Position numbers and translations under genes: made by a program. Below, in pieces: positions 43,460 to 51,968 of a stretch of DNA of 64,000 nt. Positions within the stretch are counted from its first letter, which is position 1; each line of letters opens with the position of its first letter. Under the pieces are notes generated by a model. It searched no databases. It was not told the origin of the DNA and was given only the letters and a program-made list of their open reading frames with translations. This stretch comes from Collinsella sp. (lineage in GTDB: Bacteria > Actinomycetota > Coriobacteriia > Coriobacteriales > Coriobacteriaceae), in assembly GCA_019419455.1 (NCBI GenBank), contig DXZW01000048.1:1-64000 (forward strand), read 5' to 3'.

Positions 43460-44598
43460 TTCCCGGCCTCGAAATGCTCGTAAGCAGCCATGCCAGTCGC
43501 CGTGAACGTCTTCCCATCCCGGTACACGCGCAGCGCCGAATCCAGAAGGGGCAGATACGCCATGGCGCCCGCGCCCTCGCCCAAGTGCATGCCTGCGTCG
43601 AGGGGTGCCTTTATGCCGAGCTCGCGAAGGAGCTCCTGGCTTGCGGGTTCGCTTGATGCGTGAGTGCCCACGAGGTAGCCCAAGGCGTTGGGGCACAGGC
43701 GCGCCGCGCACAGGGCCGCCGTGCAGGATATGACCCCGTCGAGGAGCGCCGGCGCCTTCGAGGCGGCGGCCCCCAGGTAGAAGCCGCACATCGCCGCGAT
43801 GTCGAAGCCGCCCACCTTCGAGAGCACGTCGATCGGGTCGGCGGGATCGGGCGAGTTCGTGTCGATAGCACGTTCGACCACGTCGCGCTTGCGCGCGAGC
43901 GAGGCGTCCGAGAGCCCCGCGCCGCGCCCGACGAGGCTCCGCGCGTCCGCCCGGATGAGCACTGCGGCCACCGCCGCCGAGGTGGTCGTATTGCCGATGC
44001 CCATCTCGCCCGCGGCGAGAAGGGGCACGCCGGCGCGGGCAAGCCCGTACGCGACGGCGATTCCGACCTCGATCGCGCGCACGGCCCCATCACGAGACAT
44101 AGCGGGGCCATGCGCGATGTTGCCGCTCCCCCGCCGCACGTTCGCGCGCACCATGCGCGCGTCTTCTATGCCCCGGGCCATACCCACGTCGATGGGCACG
44201 ACCTCGGCACCCGCGAACGCCGCCATGCGGCAGGCGCTCGCGGCCCCCTCGCACATGTTGCGCGCGACGGCTCGCGTCACATCTTGCCCGCTTTGCGACA
44301 CGCCTTCGGCAACGACCCCGTTGTCGGAGAAGAATACCGCGAGCGCACGGGGAAACTCGGCCACCTCGGCGCTCCCCTGAGCTGCGGCAATACACGCGAC
44401 GGCGTCTTCAAAGTCGCCCAATCCCCCCAAGGGGTGCGCGATGGAGTCCCACGCGGCGTACGCGGCGGCACGGGCGCACTCGTCAGCGGGCGCGATCCGG
44501 GAAAGCGCGGCTTCGAGCACGGCGCCCGGCGCCGACGAGAATGCGCGCTCGACTTCCTCGCGGATGCAGGCAAGCGCGGTTTCGGTTGCTTCAGCCAT
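43456..44598 (-). CDS. cobT: Nicotinate-nucleotide-dimethylbenzimidazole phosphoribosyltransferase, 380 aa
   Basis: Activates the lower-ligand base as alpha-ribotide. Motifs are LGGLGDFEDAVACIAA near residue 55, VFFSDNGVVAEGVSQSGQDV near 85, GEMGIGNTTTSAAVAAVL near 180, VGGFDIAAMCGFYLGAA near 245 and the catalytic-Glu region MHLGEGAGAMAYLPL near 335. It is full length. The start at MAEATETA follows AGGAGG by 5 bases and overlaps the cbiA end by 8 bases. The base that is activated is not readable; no bza or bluB gene is in the window. Confidence 0.95.
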   Translation of the reverse strand: MAEATETALACIREEVERAFSSAPGAVLEAALSRIAPADECARAAAYAAWDSIAHPLGGLGDFEDAVACIAAAQGSAEVAEFPRALAVFFSDNGVVAEGVSQSGQDVTRAVARNMCEGAASACRMAAFAGAEVVPIDVGMARGIEDARMVRANVRRGSGNIAHGPAMSRDGAVRAIEVGIAVAYGLARAGVPLLAAGEMGIGNTTTSAAVAAVLIRADARSLVGRGAGLSDASLARKRDVVERAIDTNSPDPADPIDVLSKVGGFDIAAMCGFYLGAAASKAPALLDGVISCTAALCAARLCPNALGYLVGTHASSEPASQELLRELGIKAPLDAGMHLGEGAGAMAYLPLLDSALRVYRDGKTFTATGMAAYEHFEAGK

Positions 44599-45973
44599 GC
44601 CGCCTCCTCTCTGCGAACGACGCTGCGGCAGACGCGAACGCGCGCGCAACGTCGGGGTTCGCAGGATAGTACACATGCGGGAAGCCCGCCACCAGGGACG
44701 GGGTGGTCGTCATGCACGGCCAGCCCTTGTCGCGCCGGGGCTTCTGCGCCCAAAAGTCGCCGCCCGGGCAGGTGGACTGCCAGTAGTGGAACTCGTGCGC
44801 GCGGATGCGTGTGCCACGCGGCCCGTAGAGCCCGTCGCGTTGGGAAGTGAGCTCCACGTACCCGAAATGGGACAGCCTTCCCCCGTTCTCGCTTGCGCCC
44901 TCAAGGGCGCCCGCAACAGGCCAGCGCCACCCCTCGCTATCGGCGATTTCGCGCTGCAGGTACAGAAACCCACCGCATTCGGCGACCGTCGGCATGCCGG
45001 ATTCCACCGCGCGCCGCACCGCCTCGCGCATCGACACGTTCTCGGAGAGCTGCCGCGCATGGAGCTCCGGGTAGCCGCCCCCCAGATAGAGGGCGCTTGT
45101 CCCCCGGGGCAACTCGCTATCACACAGGGGGCTGAAAAAGGCCAGCTCGCAACCCAGGTCCTCGAGCGCGCGCAGATTCTCCTCGTAATAGAACGAGAAC
45201 GCCTCGTCACGCGCGACGGCGACGATGGGCCGCGCTCCCGCGATCGGCTCCAACCGGTAAGGTTCCTCGCGGATATCGGGTGCCGTCGCCGCTATTTCGA
45301 GCAAGCGGTCGACGTCGATGCTCTTTTCCACCAGCTCGGCCATCTTGTCGATGCGCGCGGAGAGCTGCTCGACCTCGTCGGCGGTCACAAGCCCCAGATG
45401 CCGGCTTTCGAGCGAGAACGCCTCGTCGGCGGGGATATTCCCCAAAACCGCGACGCCCGTGTGCTTCTCGATCGCAGGCGCCGCATAGGCGCAGGCAGCG
45501 GCGCTCGTCTTGTTCAGCACGACGCCGCGCACGTTCGCACAAGGCAGGAACTCGGCGATGCCGCGGATTACAGCGGCGAGCGATAAAGACGCCCCGCGCC
45601 CGTTCACCACTAAAACGACCGGCGTTTCCGTGTCGCGCGCAACCTGGTAGCTGCTCGCGTCGGCCACGCCGGGCGCCATGCCGTCGTAGAAGCCCATAAC
45701 CCCCTCGAGCACCGCGACATCCGCGCCCGCGACGCCGCGTGCGAGCAGGGCGCGCAGCGTCGGGGCGTCGGTGAAGAAGCCGTCTAAATTGCCCGAGCGC
45801 GCACCCACGACGCGGCGATGAAAGAGCGGGTCAATGTAGTCGGGGCCGCATTTGAAGGCCGCGCATGCAAGGCCGCGGCGCGCGAGCGCGCGCAGGAGCG
45901 CGCACGTTACGACCGTCTTGCCGCTCCCGCTCGAGGGCGCAGCGACCATGAAGCGCGGGATGGACGTGCTCAC
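44591..45973 (-). CDS. cbiA: Cobyrinic acid a,c-diamide synthase, 460 aa
   Basis: Amidates the a and c side chains of (cobalt-)cobyrinic acid with glutamine and ATP. The P-loop is APSSGSGKTVVTCALLRAL at residues 12-30, followed by KCGPDYIDPLFHRRVVG, EGVMGFYDG and, in the C-terminal class I amidotransferase domain, LYLGGGYPELHARQL and VAECGGFLYLQ with the nucleophile Cys. EFHYWQS near the end carries the His. The GTG start overlaps the cbiET stop (GTGA). Confidence 0.95.
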   Translation of the reverse strand: MSTSIPRFMVAAPSSGSGKTVVTCALLRALARRGLACAAFKCGPDYIDPLFHRRVVGARSGNLDGFFTDAPTLRALLARGVAGADVAVLEGVMGFYDGMAPGVADASSYQVARDTETPVVLVVNGRGASLSLAAVIRGIAEFLPCANVRGVVLNKTSAAACAYAAPAIEKHTGVAVLGNIPADEAFSLESRHLGLVTADEVEQLSARIDKMAELVEKSIDVDRLLEIAATAPDIREEPYRLEPIAGARPIVAVARDEAFSFYYEENLRALEDLGCELAFFSPLCDSELPRGTSALYLGGGYPELHARQLSENVSMREAVRRAVESGMPTVAECGGFLYLQREIADSEGWRWPVAGALEGASENGGRLSHFGYVELTSQRDGLYGPRGTRIRAHEFHYWQSTCPGGDFWAQKPRRDKGWPCMTTTPSLVAGFPHVYYPANPDVARAFASAAASFAERRRHG

Positions 45974-47442
45974 CGGGCGCCGCCTTCCCCACCTGCGGCG
46001 CTGCAGTAAGCAAGCGAGACCACCTCAACGGATGGGTTCCCCTCGACAGAGAGGTCCTCCCCGACAGGCGACTCAGCAAGCGCGCCGACTTCGGCAAGCT
46101 CCTCGGCATCCGCGCCCGCACCACGCGCGCTGACGAGGAACACGGGGTTTTGCGCCTTCATAAGATGGTGCGAGCCTACAGCCTCGGCACGGGCGGCCGA
46201 CACCTGGCACGCCTCGAACCCCTTAAAGCGCGAACCCGAGAGGAGCGCGAACGCCTCGGTGAGCGTCTCAACGGTGACGCATGGCACGCACAGGCGAACC
46301 TGCGAGTTCTTCTCGAGCGCCGCCTCCACGATGGAGGGAAGCTCGCCCGCGCTCCCGCCGACGAACACGGCGTCGGGGACGGGCAGTTTCGCGAGCGCTT
46401 CGGGGGCGACACCGGGGACCACATGCACGTTGCCGCACCCGAATGCATCCGCGTTCTCTCGGATGAGCCGCACGCCGGCCGCGTTGCGCTCGACCGCCCA
46501 TACCGACCCCGCTCGCGCGACGAGCGCCGCCTCGATCGAAACGCTCCCCGTGCCGGCGCCGACATCCCACACGGTGTCGGTCGCGGTAAGGCGCAGCTTC
46601 GCGAGCGCGACGGCGCGCACCTCCTGCTTGGTCATGGGAACGTCGCCGCGGATGAAGAGCTCGTCGGGAATGCCCGAGGAAGCGTACGGCCAGCGGGAGC
46701 TCGCGGCGCGGGATGCGCCCGCAGAGTCCGCCGCGAAAGAAGCCGCCGCGGGCGCAGACGCGCCGGCCGGCGCCTCGGAGGCTGCGCTAGAGCCCGCAGG
46801 CGAACCGGCGCAGCCTGCGAACTCGATAAGCATCACGTTCAAGTCGTCGAACGTCTGACCTGCGATTTCACTTGCGGTCGCGCAGGTGATGCGCTCGTCG
46901 GGGTACGACAGGCGCTCGGCCACCGTCACGCGCGCGTCCCCGAAGCCCGCCTGCACAAGCTCGCCCGAAAGCCGCGAGGGGTCTTCCCCGCCCGACGTGG
47001 CGAGGAAGAGCTCACCTGCGCGCTCGGCCTCGGCCACGATGTCGCACGCCACGCCGTGAGCGCTCGCGAAGCGCCAATCCTGCCATGGACGCGCGAGGCG
47101 CGCGGCGAGATACGACGCTGAGCTTATGCCGGGAATGACGCGCACGTCCACCTGCGCGTCGCCGGAGAGCGCCTCCACCAGGCGGCGCGCGCCGCTGAAC
47201 AGCCCCACATCGCCTGTCATCACGACCACGGCGCGCTGCCACGACGCCGCATCGGTGAGCGCGGCGACGATGTCCGCCGTCTTCACGAGCTCGCATCTCA
47301 CCACGTCGGGCGGCACGTCGATGCTGACAAGCGCGCGATGAGCGCCGATGACCACGTCGGCGATGTCGATCGCGTCGAGCGCCGCGCGCGAGAGCAAGTC
47401 GGGGTTTCCGGGCCCCGCCCCGATGATCGTTACCTTTCGCAT
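45970..47442 (-). CDS. cbiET: Fused CbiE-CbiT: cobalt-precorrin-7 C5- and C15-methyltransferase/decarboxylase, 490 aa
   Basis: Methylates C5 and C15 and decarboxylates the C12 acetate. The N-terminal CbiE half (1-210) starts VTIIGAGPGNPDLLSRAALD and has VVVMTGDVGLFSGARRLVEA. The C-terminal CbiT half starts near 265 with GIPDELFIRGDVPMTKQEVR and has the SAM loop DVGAGTGSVSIEAALVA. Between them lies an Ala/Ser-rich, presumably flexible linker of about 45 residues, longer than in most CobL fusions, and the C-terminus adds about 55 acidic residues. The ATG is inside the last codons of cbiH (13-base overlap). Confidence 0.93.
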   Translation of the reverse strand: MRKVTIIGAGPGNPDLLSRAALDAIDIADVVIGAHRALVSIDVPPDVVRCELVKTADIVAALTDAASWQRAVVVMTGDVGLFSGARRLVEALSGDAQVDVRVIPGISSASYLAARLARPWQDWRFASAHGVACDIVAEAERAGELFLATSGGEDPSRLSGELVQAGFGDARVTVAERLSYPDERITCATASEIAGQTFDDLNVMLIEFAGCAGSPAGSSAASEAPAGASAPAAASFAADSAGASRAASSRWPYASSGIPDELFIRGDVPMTKQEVRAVALAKLRLTATDTVWDVGAGTGSVSIEAALVARAGSVWAVERNAAGVRLIRENADAFGCGNVHVVPGVAPEALAKLPVPDAVFVGGSAGELPSIVEAALEKNSQVRLCVPCVTVETLTEAFALLSGSRFKGFEACQVSAARAEAVGSHHLMKAQNPVFLVSARGAGADAEELAEVGALAESPVGEDLSVEGNPSVEVVSLAYCSAAGGEGGAR

Positions 47443-48173
47443 GGAATCTCCCGATACCCGCGCGGCGTGACCATACGGCCGCCTACGCGCTTCGTGTCCG
47501 CGTTGCCGACGAACACGGTGGTGAACATGTCGGCGTCGAACTCCCCCAGCTCGGAGAGCCTGCACATGCCCGACTGCTGCCCCTCGCGCCCGATGTTGCG
47601 TACCCAGCCGCAGAGCGTGTCGGGGGCCTTCCATTCGAGCATAATCTTCGCCGCGCGCGAGAGCCTGTCGGCGCGCTTTCTGCTGCGCGGGTTGTACAAA
47701 CAGATGCAGAAGTCGGCGCTCGCCACGGCGGCGAGCCTGCGCTCGATGACCTCCCACGGCGTGAGCAGGTCGGAGAGCGACACGACCGCGAAGTCGTGGG
47801 CAAGCGGGGCGCCGAGCACCGCCGACCCGCTCTGAGCCGCGGTGGCCCCGGCGATAACTTCCACGTCTACATCGGGGTAGTCCTCCGCAAGCTCCAGCAC
47901 GGGGCTCGCCATGCCGTACACGCCCGCGTCACCGCTGCACACGAGCGCCACGGCTTCTCCGCTCTGCGCGCGCGAAAGCGCCAGGCGGCACCGTTCGACC
48001 TCGTGCATCATCGGCGTCGCGAGATGCGCCGCGTCGGGCACGGCGGCGAGCGCGAGCTCCACGTATTTCGTGTACCCCACAACGATGTCGGCCGCCTCGA
48101 GCGCGCGCCGAGCCGCAATCGTCATGCCGTCGGGGCCGCCCGGGCCAATCCCCACCACGAAGAGCTTTCCCAT
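47430..48173 (-). CDS. cbiH: Precorrin-3B/cobalt-precorrin-3 C17-methyltransferase
   Basis: Performs ring contraction and C17 methylation. It has the tetrapyrrole methylase start LFVVGIGPGGPDGMTIAARR, then ADIVVGYTKYVEL, VALVCSGDAGVYGMASPVLE and LGAPLAHDFAVVSLSDLLTP. Towards the end are YNPRSRKRADRL and VFVGNADTKRVGGRMVTPRG. These are the CobJ/CbiH signatures. I use the ATG at 48173, with AAGGAG 5 bases before it; a GTG one codon earlier overlaps the cbiG stop as GTGA. Confidence 0.94.
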   Translation of the reverse strand: MGKLFVVGIGPGGPDGMTIAARRALEAADIVVGYTKYVELALAAVPDAAHLATPMMHEVERCRLALSRAQSGEAVALVCSGDAGVYGMASPVLELAEDYPDVDVEVIAGATAAQSGSAVLGAPLAHDFAVVSLSDLLTPWEVIERRLAAVASADFCICLYNPRSRKRADRLSRAAKIMLEWKAPDTLCGWVRNIGREGQQSGMCRLSELGEFDADMFTTVFVGNADTKRVGGRMVTPRGYREIPCER

Positions 48174-49306
48174 CACCGCTCCTTAAACGAAAGTTCGATA
48201 GTTGCCTTGGAAAACGCGACGGTCACGCCGCCGTGAGCGAGCTTCGGGAAGATAAGTTTGCCCCCGCCCACGAGCGCCGCGCGCTCGCACACGTTGTCGA
48301 CCCCCACCGTCGCGCGCACGAAATCAGATGGCGAAACGCTGCCTTCGACCTGCGACAACTCCTTTGCGGAATACGTCGCAAGCGGGATATTGCGCGCGCG
48401 GCAGAAGGCGAGCAGACCCTCCTCGTGCGCCTTCACGTCGATCGTTGCCGCCTCGAGGACGGCCGAAGGCGAGATGCCCGCCTGCCCGCACGCGAGAAGA
48501 AACGCCTCCCCGATCGCTTCGGCGCACGCACCGCGACGGCACCCTATGCCCGCAACGATGCAGGGCACGACAAGGCGAAGCGGCTCGGGCGCAGGCGCCT
48601 GCGCCCGTACGCCCGCCGGCTTCCCCGTCTCACCGGCGGGCACGACCACGCCCGTTGTGTCCGCCGCGCAAACGGACGCACCTGCATTCGCGCCAGCGAA
48701 CGGCGACACGACGATATCGGCCCGAGCGCGGTCGGACGCAATGTCAACCCCCTCAGGCGGCTGTCCCAAAATCGGCATGTCGGAATAGAGCGCCACGCGC
48801 CCGCCCGAAAGCAGCCGCGCCGACACTCGCTTGATAGCCTCGGGATTCGAAACGGCGAGCCCCGCACGGCGCGCCCACGTATCCACCGCCCACACGCCGC
48901 GGACGTCGGTCGCCGTGGTGATGACGGGGATGGCCCCTGCCACGCGTGCCACAGTTTGCGCCAGCTCGTTCGCACCACCCAAATGCCCCGACAAAAGCGG
49001 GACGGCAAAGCGCCCCGCCTCGTCGATCGCCACAACCGCGGAATCGCTTGCCTTCGAGGCGACATGCGGCGCGATAGCCCGCACGGCGATGCCCGCCGCG
49101 CCCACGAACAGAAGCGCGTCCGACGCTTCCCACGCGAGCGCCGTCCATGCGCGCAGGTCGACCTTCCCCTCGCCGAACCCGCGCGAAACGGAAACGTCCC
49201 AGCCAGGGTCATCTTCACCTGTCTGCGCGCAATCGGAAAGCGCGCGTGCGGTGCACTCCGCCAACGCATACCCCCTCTCAGTGAACGCTATGCAGGAAAC
49301 CCTCAT
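48173..49306 (-). CDS. cbiG: Cobalt-precorrin-5A hydrolase, 377 aa
   Basis: Opens the delta-lactone with loss of acetaldehyde in the anaerobic (early cobalt) pathway. The N-terminal domain has LLFVGAAGIAVRAIAPHVAS and LLSGHLGGANELAQTVA, the usual CbiG core. The C-terminal CobE/GbiG domain has VAGIGCRRGACAEAI and VDNVCERAALVGGGKLIFP. The presence of CbiG, CbiD and CbiK marks the anaerobic route. It follows the cbiL remnant without a gap (stop then ATG). Confidence 0.94.
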   Translation of the reverse strand: MRVSCIAFTERGYALAECTARALSDCAQTGEDDPGWDVSVSRGFGEGKVDLRAWTALAWEASDALLFVGAAGIAVRAIAPHVASKASDSAVVAIDEAGRFAVPLLSGHLGGANELAQTVARVAGAIPVITTATDVRGVWAVDTWARRAGLAVSNPEAIKRVSARLLSGGRVALYSDMPILGQPPEGVDIASDRARADIVVSPFAGANAGASVCAADTTGVVVPAGETGKPAGVRAQAPAPEPLRLVVPCIVAGIGCRRGACAEAIGEAFLLACGQAGISPSAVLEAATIDVKAHEEGLLAFCRARNIPLATYSAKELSQVEGSVSPSDFVRATVGVDNVCERAALVGGGKLIFPKLAHGGVTVAFSKATIELSFKER

Positions 49307-49540
49307 CTAGCGCACCACCATCGTCGAGAAGTAGCTGCCCCGATCGGGCACATCGTCGAGCGAGCGGTACACGCGCTCGCCCGGAAGCCCACAGTCCTCT
49401 ACGAGCTCGGCACCGTCGAAGGCGCCCTCCTCGCGAAGGATGCGCTTCGTGTCCGCAAGCGAGCGGCGCGCCTTCATGACCACCTTCGTCCCCGGCCAGC
49501 CGATTGCACGGCCCACCCCGTACAGCACGCCTTTACTCAT
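49307..49540 (-). pseudogene. cbiL: Cobalt-precorrin-2 C20-methyltransferase remnant with internal deletion, 77 codons
   Basis: The frame begins MSKGVLYGVG, the usual first residues of CbiL/CobI. It then jumps almost at once to what looks like the C-terminal third of that family: PGTKVVMKARRSLADTKRI, ELVEDCGLPGERVYRSLDDV and YFSTMVVR. Intact enzymes have about 230 residues; the SAM-binding and catalytic centre (about 150 residues) is gone, while the reading frame is kept. It sits where cbiL is expected, overlaps cbiD by 8 bases and abuts cbiG. A functional C20-methyltransferase must be elsewhere, or the pathway is dead. Confidence 0.75.
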
Positions 49541-50717
49541 ACGTCGCCCCCAATTCCCCGATAACTGCATCGGCGCCCGACGTGCGGAAAAGCTCGCGGC
49601 GCTCGGCGTCGAACACGACCGCGGCGATGTCGCATGCGCCCGCCGCGCGGCGGCGCAACCTGTCCTCGATTGCCGCAGCGAGCGAGGCGCGCGCAGCGTC
49701 CCCCACGCCGGCGGCCTCGATTACCTCGAGCGCCGCCGTGGTCGTGACCGACGACATGATCTCGCGCACGGTCTTCGCACCCGCGCCGGCCAAGGCCGCG
49801 TGGGCGGCCAGAATCTCCGCGCGGCAGTCGGCGGTACGCGAATGGGTGTCCATGATGCCGCCAGCGACCTTCACCAGCTTGCCGATGTGTCCCACAAGAA
49901 GGACATTGGTGAATCCCTCGCGAACGCAGCAATCAATCGCATCGCCCACAAAGTTGGAGATGAAGACCACCGGCGCACCGTTTAGGTGGAAATGCCCCGA
50001 GATGAACTGCCCGCCGTAGTTGCCGGGCGTGAGCACGACTCCGCGCCGCCCCATAGCCGCATGCTGCCGGATCTCGAGCTCGATGCTGTCGCGCAAGGCA
50101 GCGAGGCTGCGCGGCTCGACGATGCCCGTCGTGCCCAGGATAGAGATGCCGTCCTCTATCCCCAGGTGCGGGTTAAAGGTCTTTTCGGCAAGGGCAACAC
50201 CCTCGGGTACCGAAATCGTCACAGCAATATTTCCAGAAAAGCCGTGCGCGGCACACACCTCGCGCACCGCCGAAGTGATCATCGCGCGCGGCGTCGCGTT
50301 GATGGCGGCCGCCCCCACCGGCTGCTCGAGCCCGGGCAACGTCACGCGCCCCACGCCCACGCCGCCATCGACGGAAACTTCCGATTCGCGCGCGGACACG
50401 CCCTTGCTGCCCGCAGTGCCCGTGCCCGGCCCCGCATGTTCCACGCGCGCGTACACGAGCACGCCGTCGGTCACATCGGCATCGTCGCCTGCGTCCTTTC
50501 GCACGGCGCACTGGGCGCACCCCTCGCCGATGCATGCGTCGACCACGTTCGCCTCGACGGGCAGCCCGCCGGGGGTGACGATCGACACGCGGCCGACGGG
50601 CTTTCGTGACAAGAGCATCTCGCAGGCCGCCTTCGCCGCGAGCGCGGCGCAGCTCCCCGTGGTGTAGCCGCAGCGCAGGCGGGTCGTCCCGGTATATATG
50701 TAGTGCTCGAAGGCCAC
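49533..50717 (-). CDS. cbiD: Cobalt-precorrin-5B C1-methyltransferase, 394 aa
   Basis: Methylates C1 in the anaerobic pathway. Motifs are LRCGYTTGSCAALAAKAAC near residue 15, GEGCAQCAVRKDAGDDADVT near 65, AINATPRAMI, DGISILGTTGIVEP and THSRTADCRAEILAAHAALA. It is full length. The start is taken as GTG (MAFEHYIYTG), 1 base after the cbiF stop; the longer open frame upstream is a shadow of cbiF. It overlaps the cbiL remnant by 8 bases. Confidence 0.94.
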   Translation of the reverse strand: MAFEHYIYTGTTRLRCGYTTGSCAALAAKAACEMLLSRKPVGRVSIVTPGGLPVEANVVDACIGEGCAQCAVRKDAGDDADVTDGVLVYARVEHAGPGTGTAGSKGVSARESEVSVDGGVGVGRVTLPGLEQPVGAAAINATPRAMITSAVREVCAAHGFSGNIAVTISVPEGVALAEKTFNPHLGIEDGISILGTTGIVEPRSLAALRDSIELEIRQHAAMGRRGVVLTPGNYGGQFISGHFHLNGAPVVFISNFVGDAIDCCVREGFTNVLLVGHIGKLVKVAGGIMDTHSRTADCRAEILAAHAALAGAGAKTVREIMSSVTTTAALEVIEAAGVGDAARASLAAAIEDRLRRRAAGACDIAAVVFDAERRELFRTSGADAVIGELGATYE

Positions 50718-50718
50718 G

Positions 50719-51510
50719 CTAGCTACTCGCCTTCCGATACCCCGTGGCAAACGAAGGGTCGTAAAGCTTGCTGCGCTCGTACGACTCCGCTTGCGCGCCG
50801 TTGTGCGCAAGCCCGCCGCGAGCTCCGAGCACGCGGCCCACCACCACGAGCGCCGTGCGGTCGATGCCCTCTCGTGCGCCCGCATCGGCGAGCGTGCCCA
50901 CTGTGCATCGCACCACGCGCTCCTCAGGCCAGGTCGCCTTGTACACAAGCGCCGCCGGCTCGTCGGAGCTGCGGCCCGCGGCCAAAAGCTCGGCGGAAAG
51001 CTCGACGAGCATACCCGAGCTCAGGAAGATGACCATAGTCGAGCCGCTTTCCGCCATGGTGTGCATGCCCTCGCCCGCGGGCATGGGGGTGCGCCCGGAA
51101 AGCCGCGTGATCACGACCGACTGGCTGATTCCCGGCAGCGTGTATTCCTGGCGAAGCGCCGCCGCGGCACCGCAAAAGCTCGACACACCGGGCACCACCT
51201 CGTAGTCCACGCCGCGCGCGTCGAGCGCGTCCATCTGCTCCTGGATGGCGCCGTACAGGCACGGGTCGCCCGTGTGCAGGCGCACCACTTCCTCGCCCCG
51301 CGCATCTGCCGCGCACATCACGTCGACCACTTCCTCCAAGGTCATGTGCGCGCTGTCGTAGACGATGCAGGATTCCTTGCACTCGGCGAGCAGCTCGGGG
51401 TTCACAAGGCTTCCCGCCCAAACGACCACGTCGGCCGCACGCAGAAGGCGCGCCCCGCGCAGCGTGATAAGGTCGGCGGCGCCCGAGCCTGCACCAACGA
51501 TATGAATCAT
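50719..51510 (-). CDS. cbiF: Precorrin-4/cobalt-precorrin-4 C11-methyltransferase, 263 aa
   Basis: Methylates C11. It starts IHIVGAGSGAADLITLRGAR and has VVWAGSLVNPELL, VVRLHTGDPCLYGAIQEQMD, VVPGVSSFCGAAAALRQEYT and MPAGEGMHTMAESGSTMVIF, all typical of CbiF/CobM. AAGGCTCGG precedes the ATG. It is the first gene of the minus-strand operon, and its upstream region is shared with the divergent riboswitch-led cbiK operon. No second riboswitch is visible on this strand. Confidence 0.94.
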   Translation of the reverse strand: MIHIVGAGSGAADLITLRGARLLRAADVVVWAGSLVNPELLAECKESCIVYDSAHMTLEEVVDVMCAADARGEEVVRLHTGDPCLYGAIQEQMDALDARGVDYEVVPGVSSFCGAAAALRQEYTLPGISQSVVITRLSGRTPMPAGEGMHTMAESGSTMVIFLSSGMLVELSAELLAAGRSSDEPAALVYKATWPEERVVRCTVGTLADAGAREGIDRTALVVVGRVLGARGGLAHNGAQAESYERSKLYDPSFATGYRKASS

Positions 51511-51739
51511 CCGAGCCTTCCCTTCCCGTTTCTCATCGCAACCGTTTACGCCGCCATTCGCGCAGCGGGCAAAACACGGCGCCTGCGGCGGCAATCGGCG
51601 CAAATACGCAGGCAGGAGGCGCAATGCCGCCCGCCCTGGCTTTGACACGTTCACAAGTGCCCACTATCATAGTAAAAGTTTCGGCAACGAGCATATGACA
51701 ATCGGATAAAAGGAAATGACCGGCGCGGCGCCCGCACAG
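51511..51739. other. Divergent promoter region between cbiF and the riboswitch
   Basis: About 230 bases. On the minus strand TATGAT is a possible -10 for the cbiF operon, but I cannot pair it with a convincing -35. On the plus strand an A/T-rich stretch at about 51670-51715 probably holds the promoter for the riboswitch transcript. No reading frame is supported. Confidence 0.4.
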
Positions 51740-51860
51740 CCCGCGCTGGCTTGCGGAGGGAACCAGGTGGGAATCCTGGGCAAGGGACATTACTGTATAG
51801 GACGCGCGGGCGAACCGCCTCGCACCCCAAGCCAGACTGCTTCGCCTTTTCCTCACGGCA
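51740..51860 (+). promoter_or_regulatory. Cobalamin riboswitch
   Basis: The conserved aptamer elements follow in order: GGAGGGAACCAGGTGGGAAT (B12-box region with GGTG and AATCC), GGGACATTACTGTA, a variable arm, and the 3' element AAGCCAGACTG at about 51830. It lies on the plus strand about 110 bases before cbiK. A downstream hairpin ACGGC/GCCGT with flanking sequence may form the expression platform. It should turn the cbiK-to-ATPase operon down when corrinoid is plentiful. Exact ends are approximate. Confidence 0.85.
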
Positions 51861-51968
51861 TCGCCGTGGCGTTAGCTCCTTGTGAACCCCGAGGGGTGCG
51901 CTTTTCTTTCGCTTGTGCCGACAAGCAACTGTCGCCGGGGGACCGGCAAACCGAGGAAAGGAAAAACC

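Noticed and set aside
51511..51715. A second cobalamin riboswitch on the minus strand for cbiF
   Set aside because: A fragment AAGCCAGGG resembles the 3' element, but the B12-box and ACTGT segment are missing on that strand.
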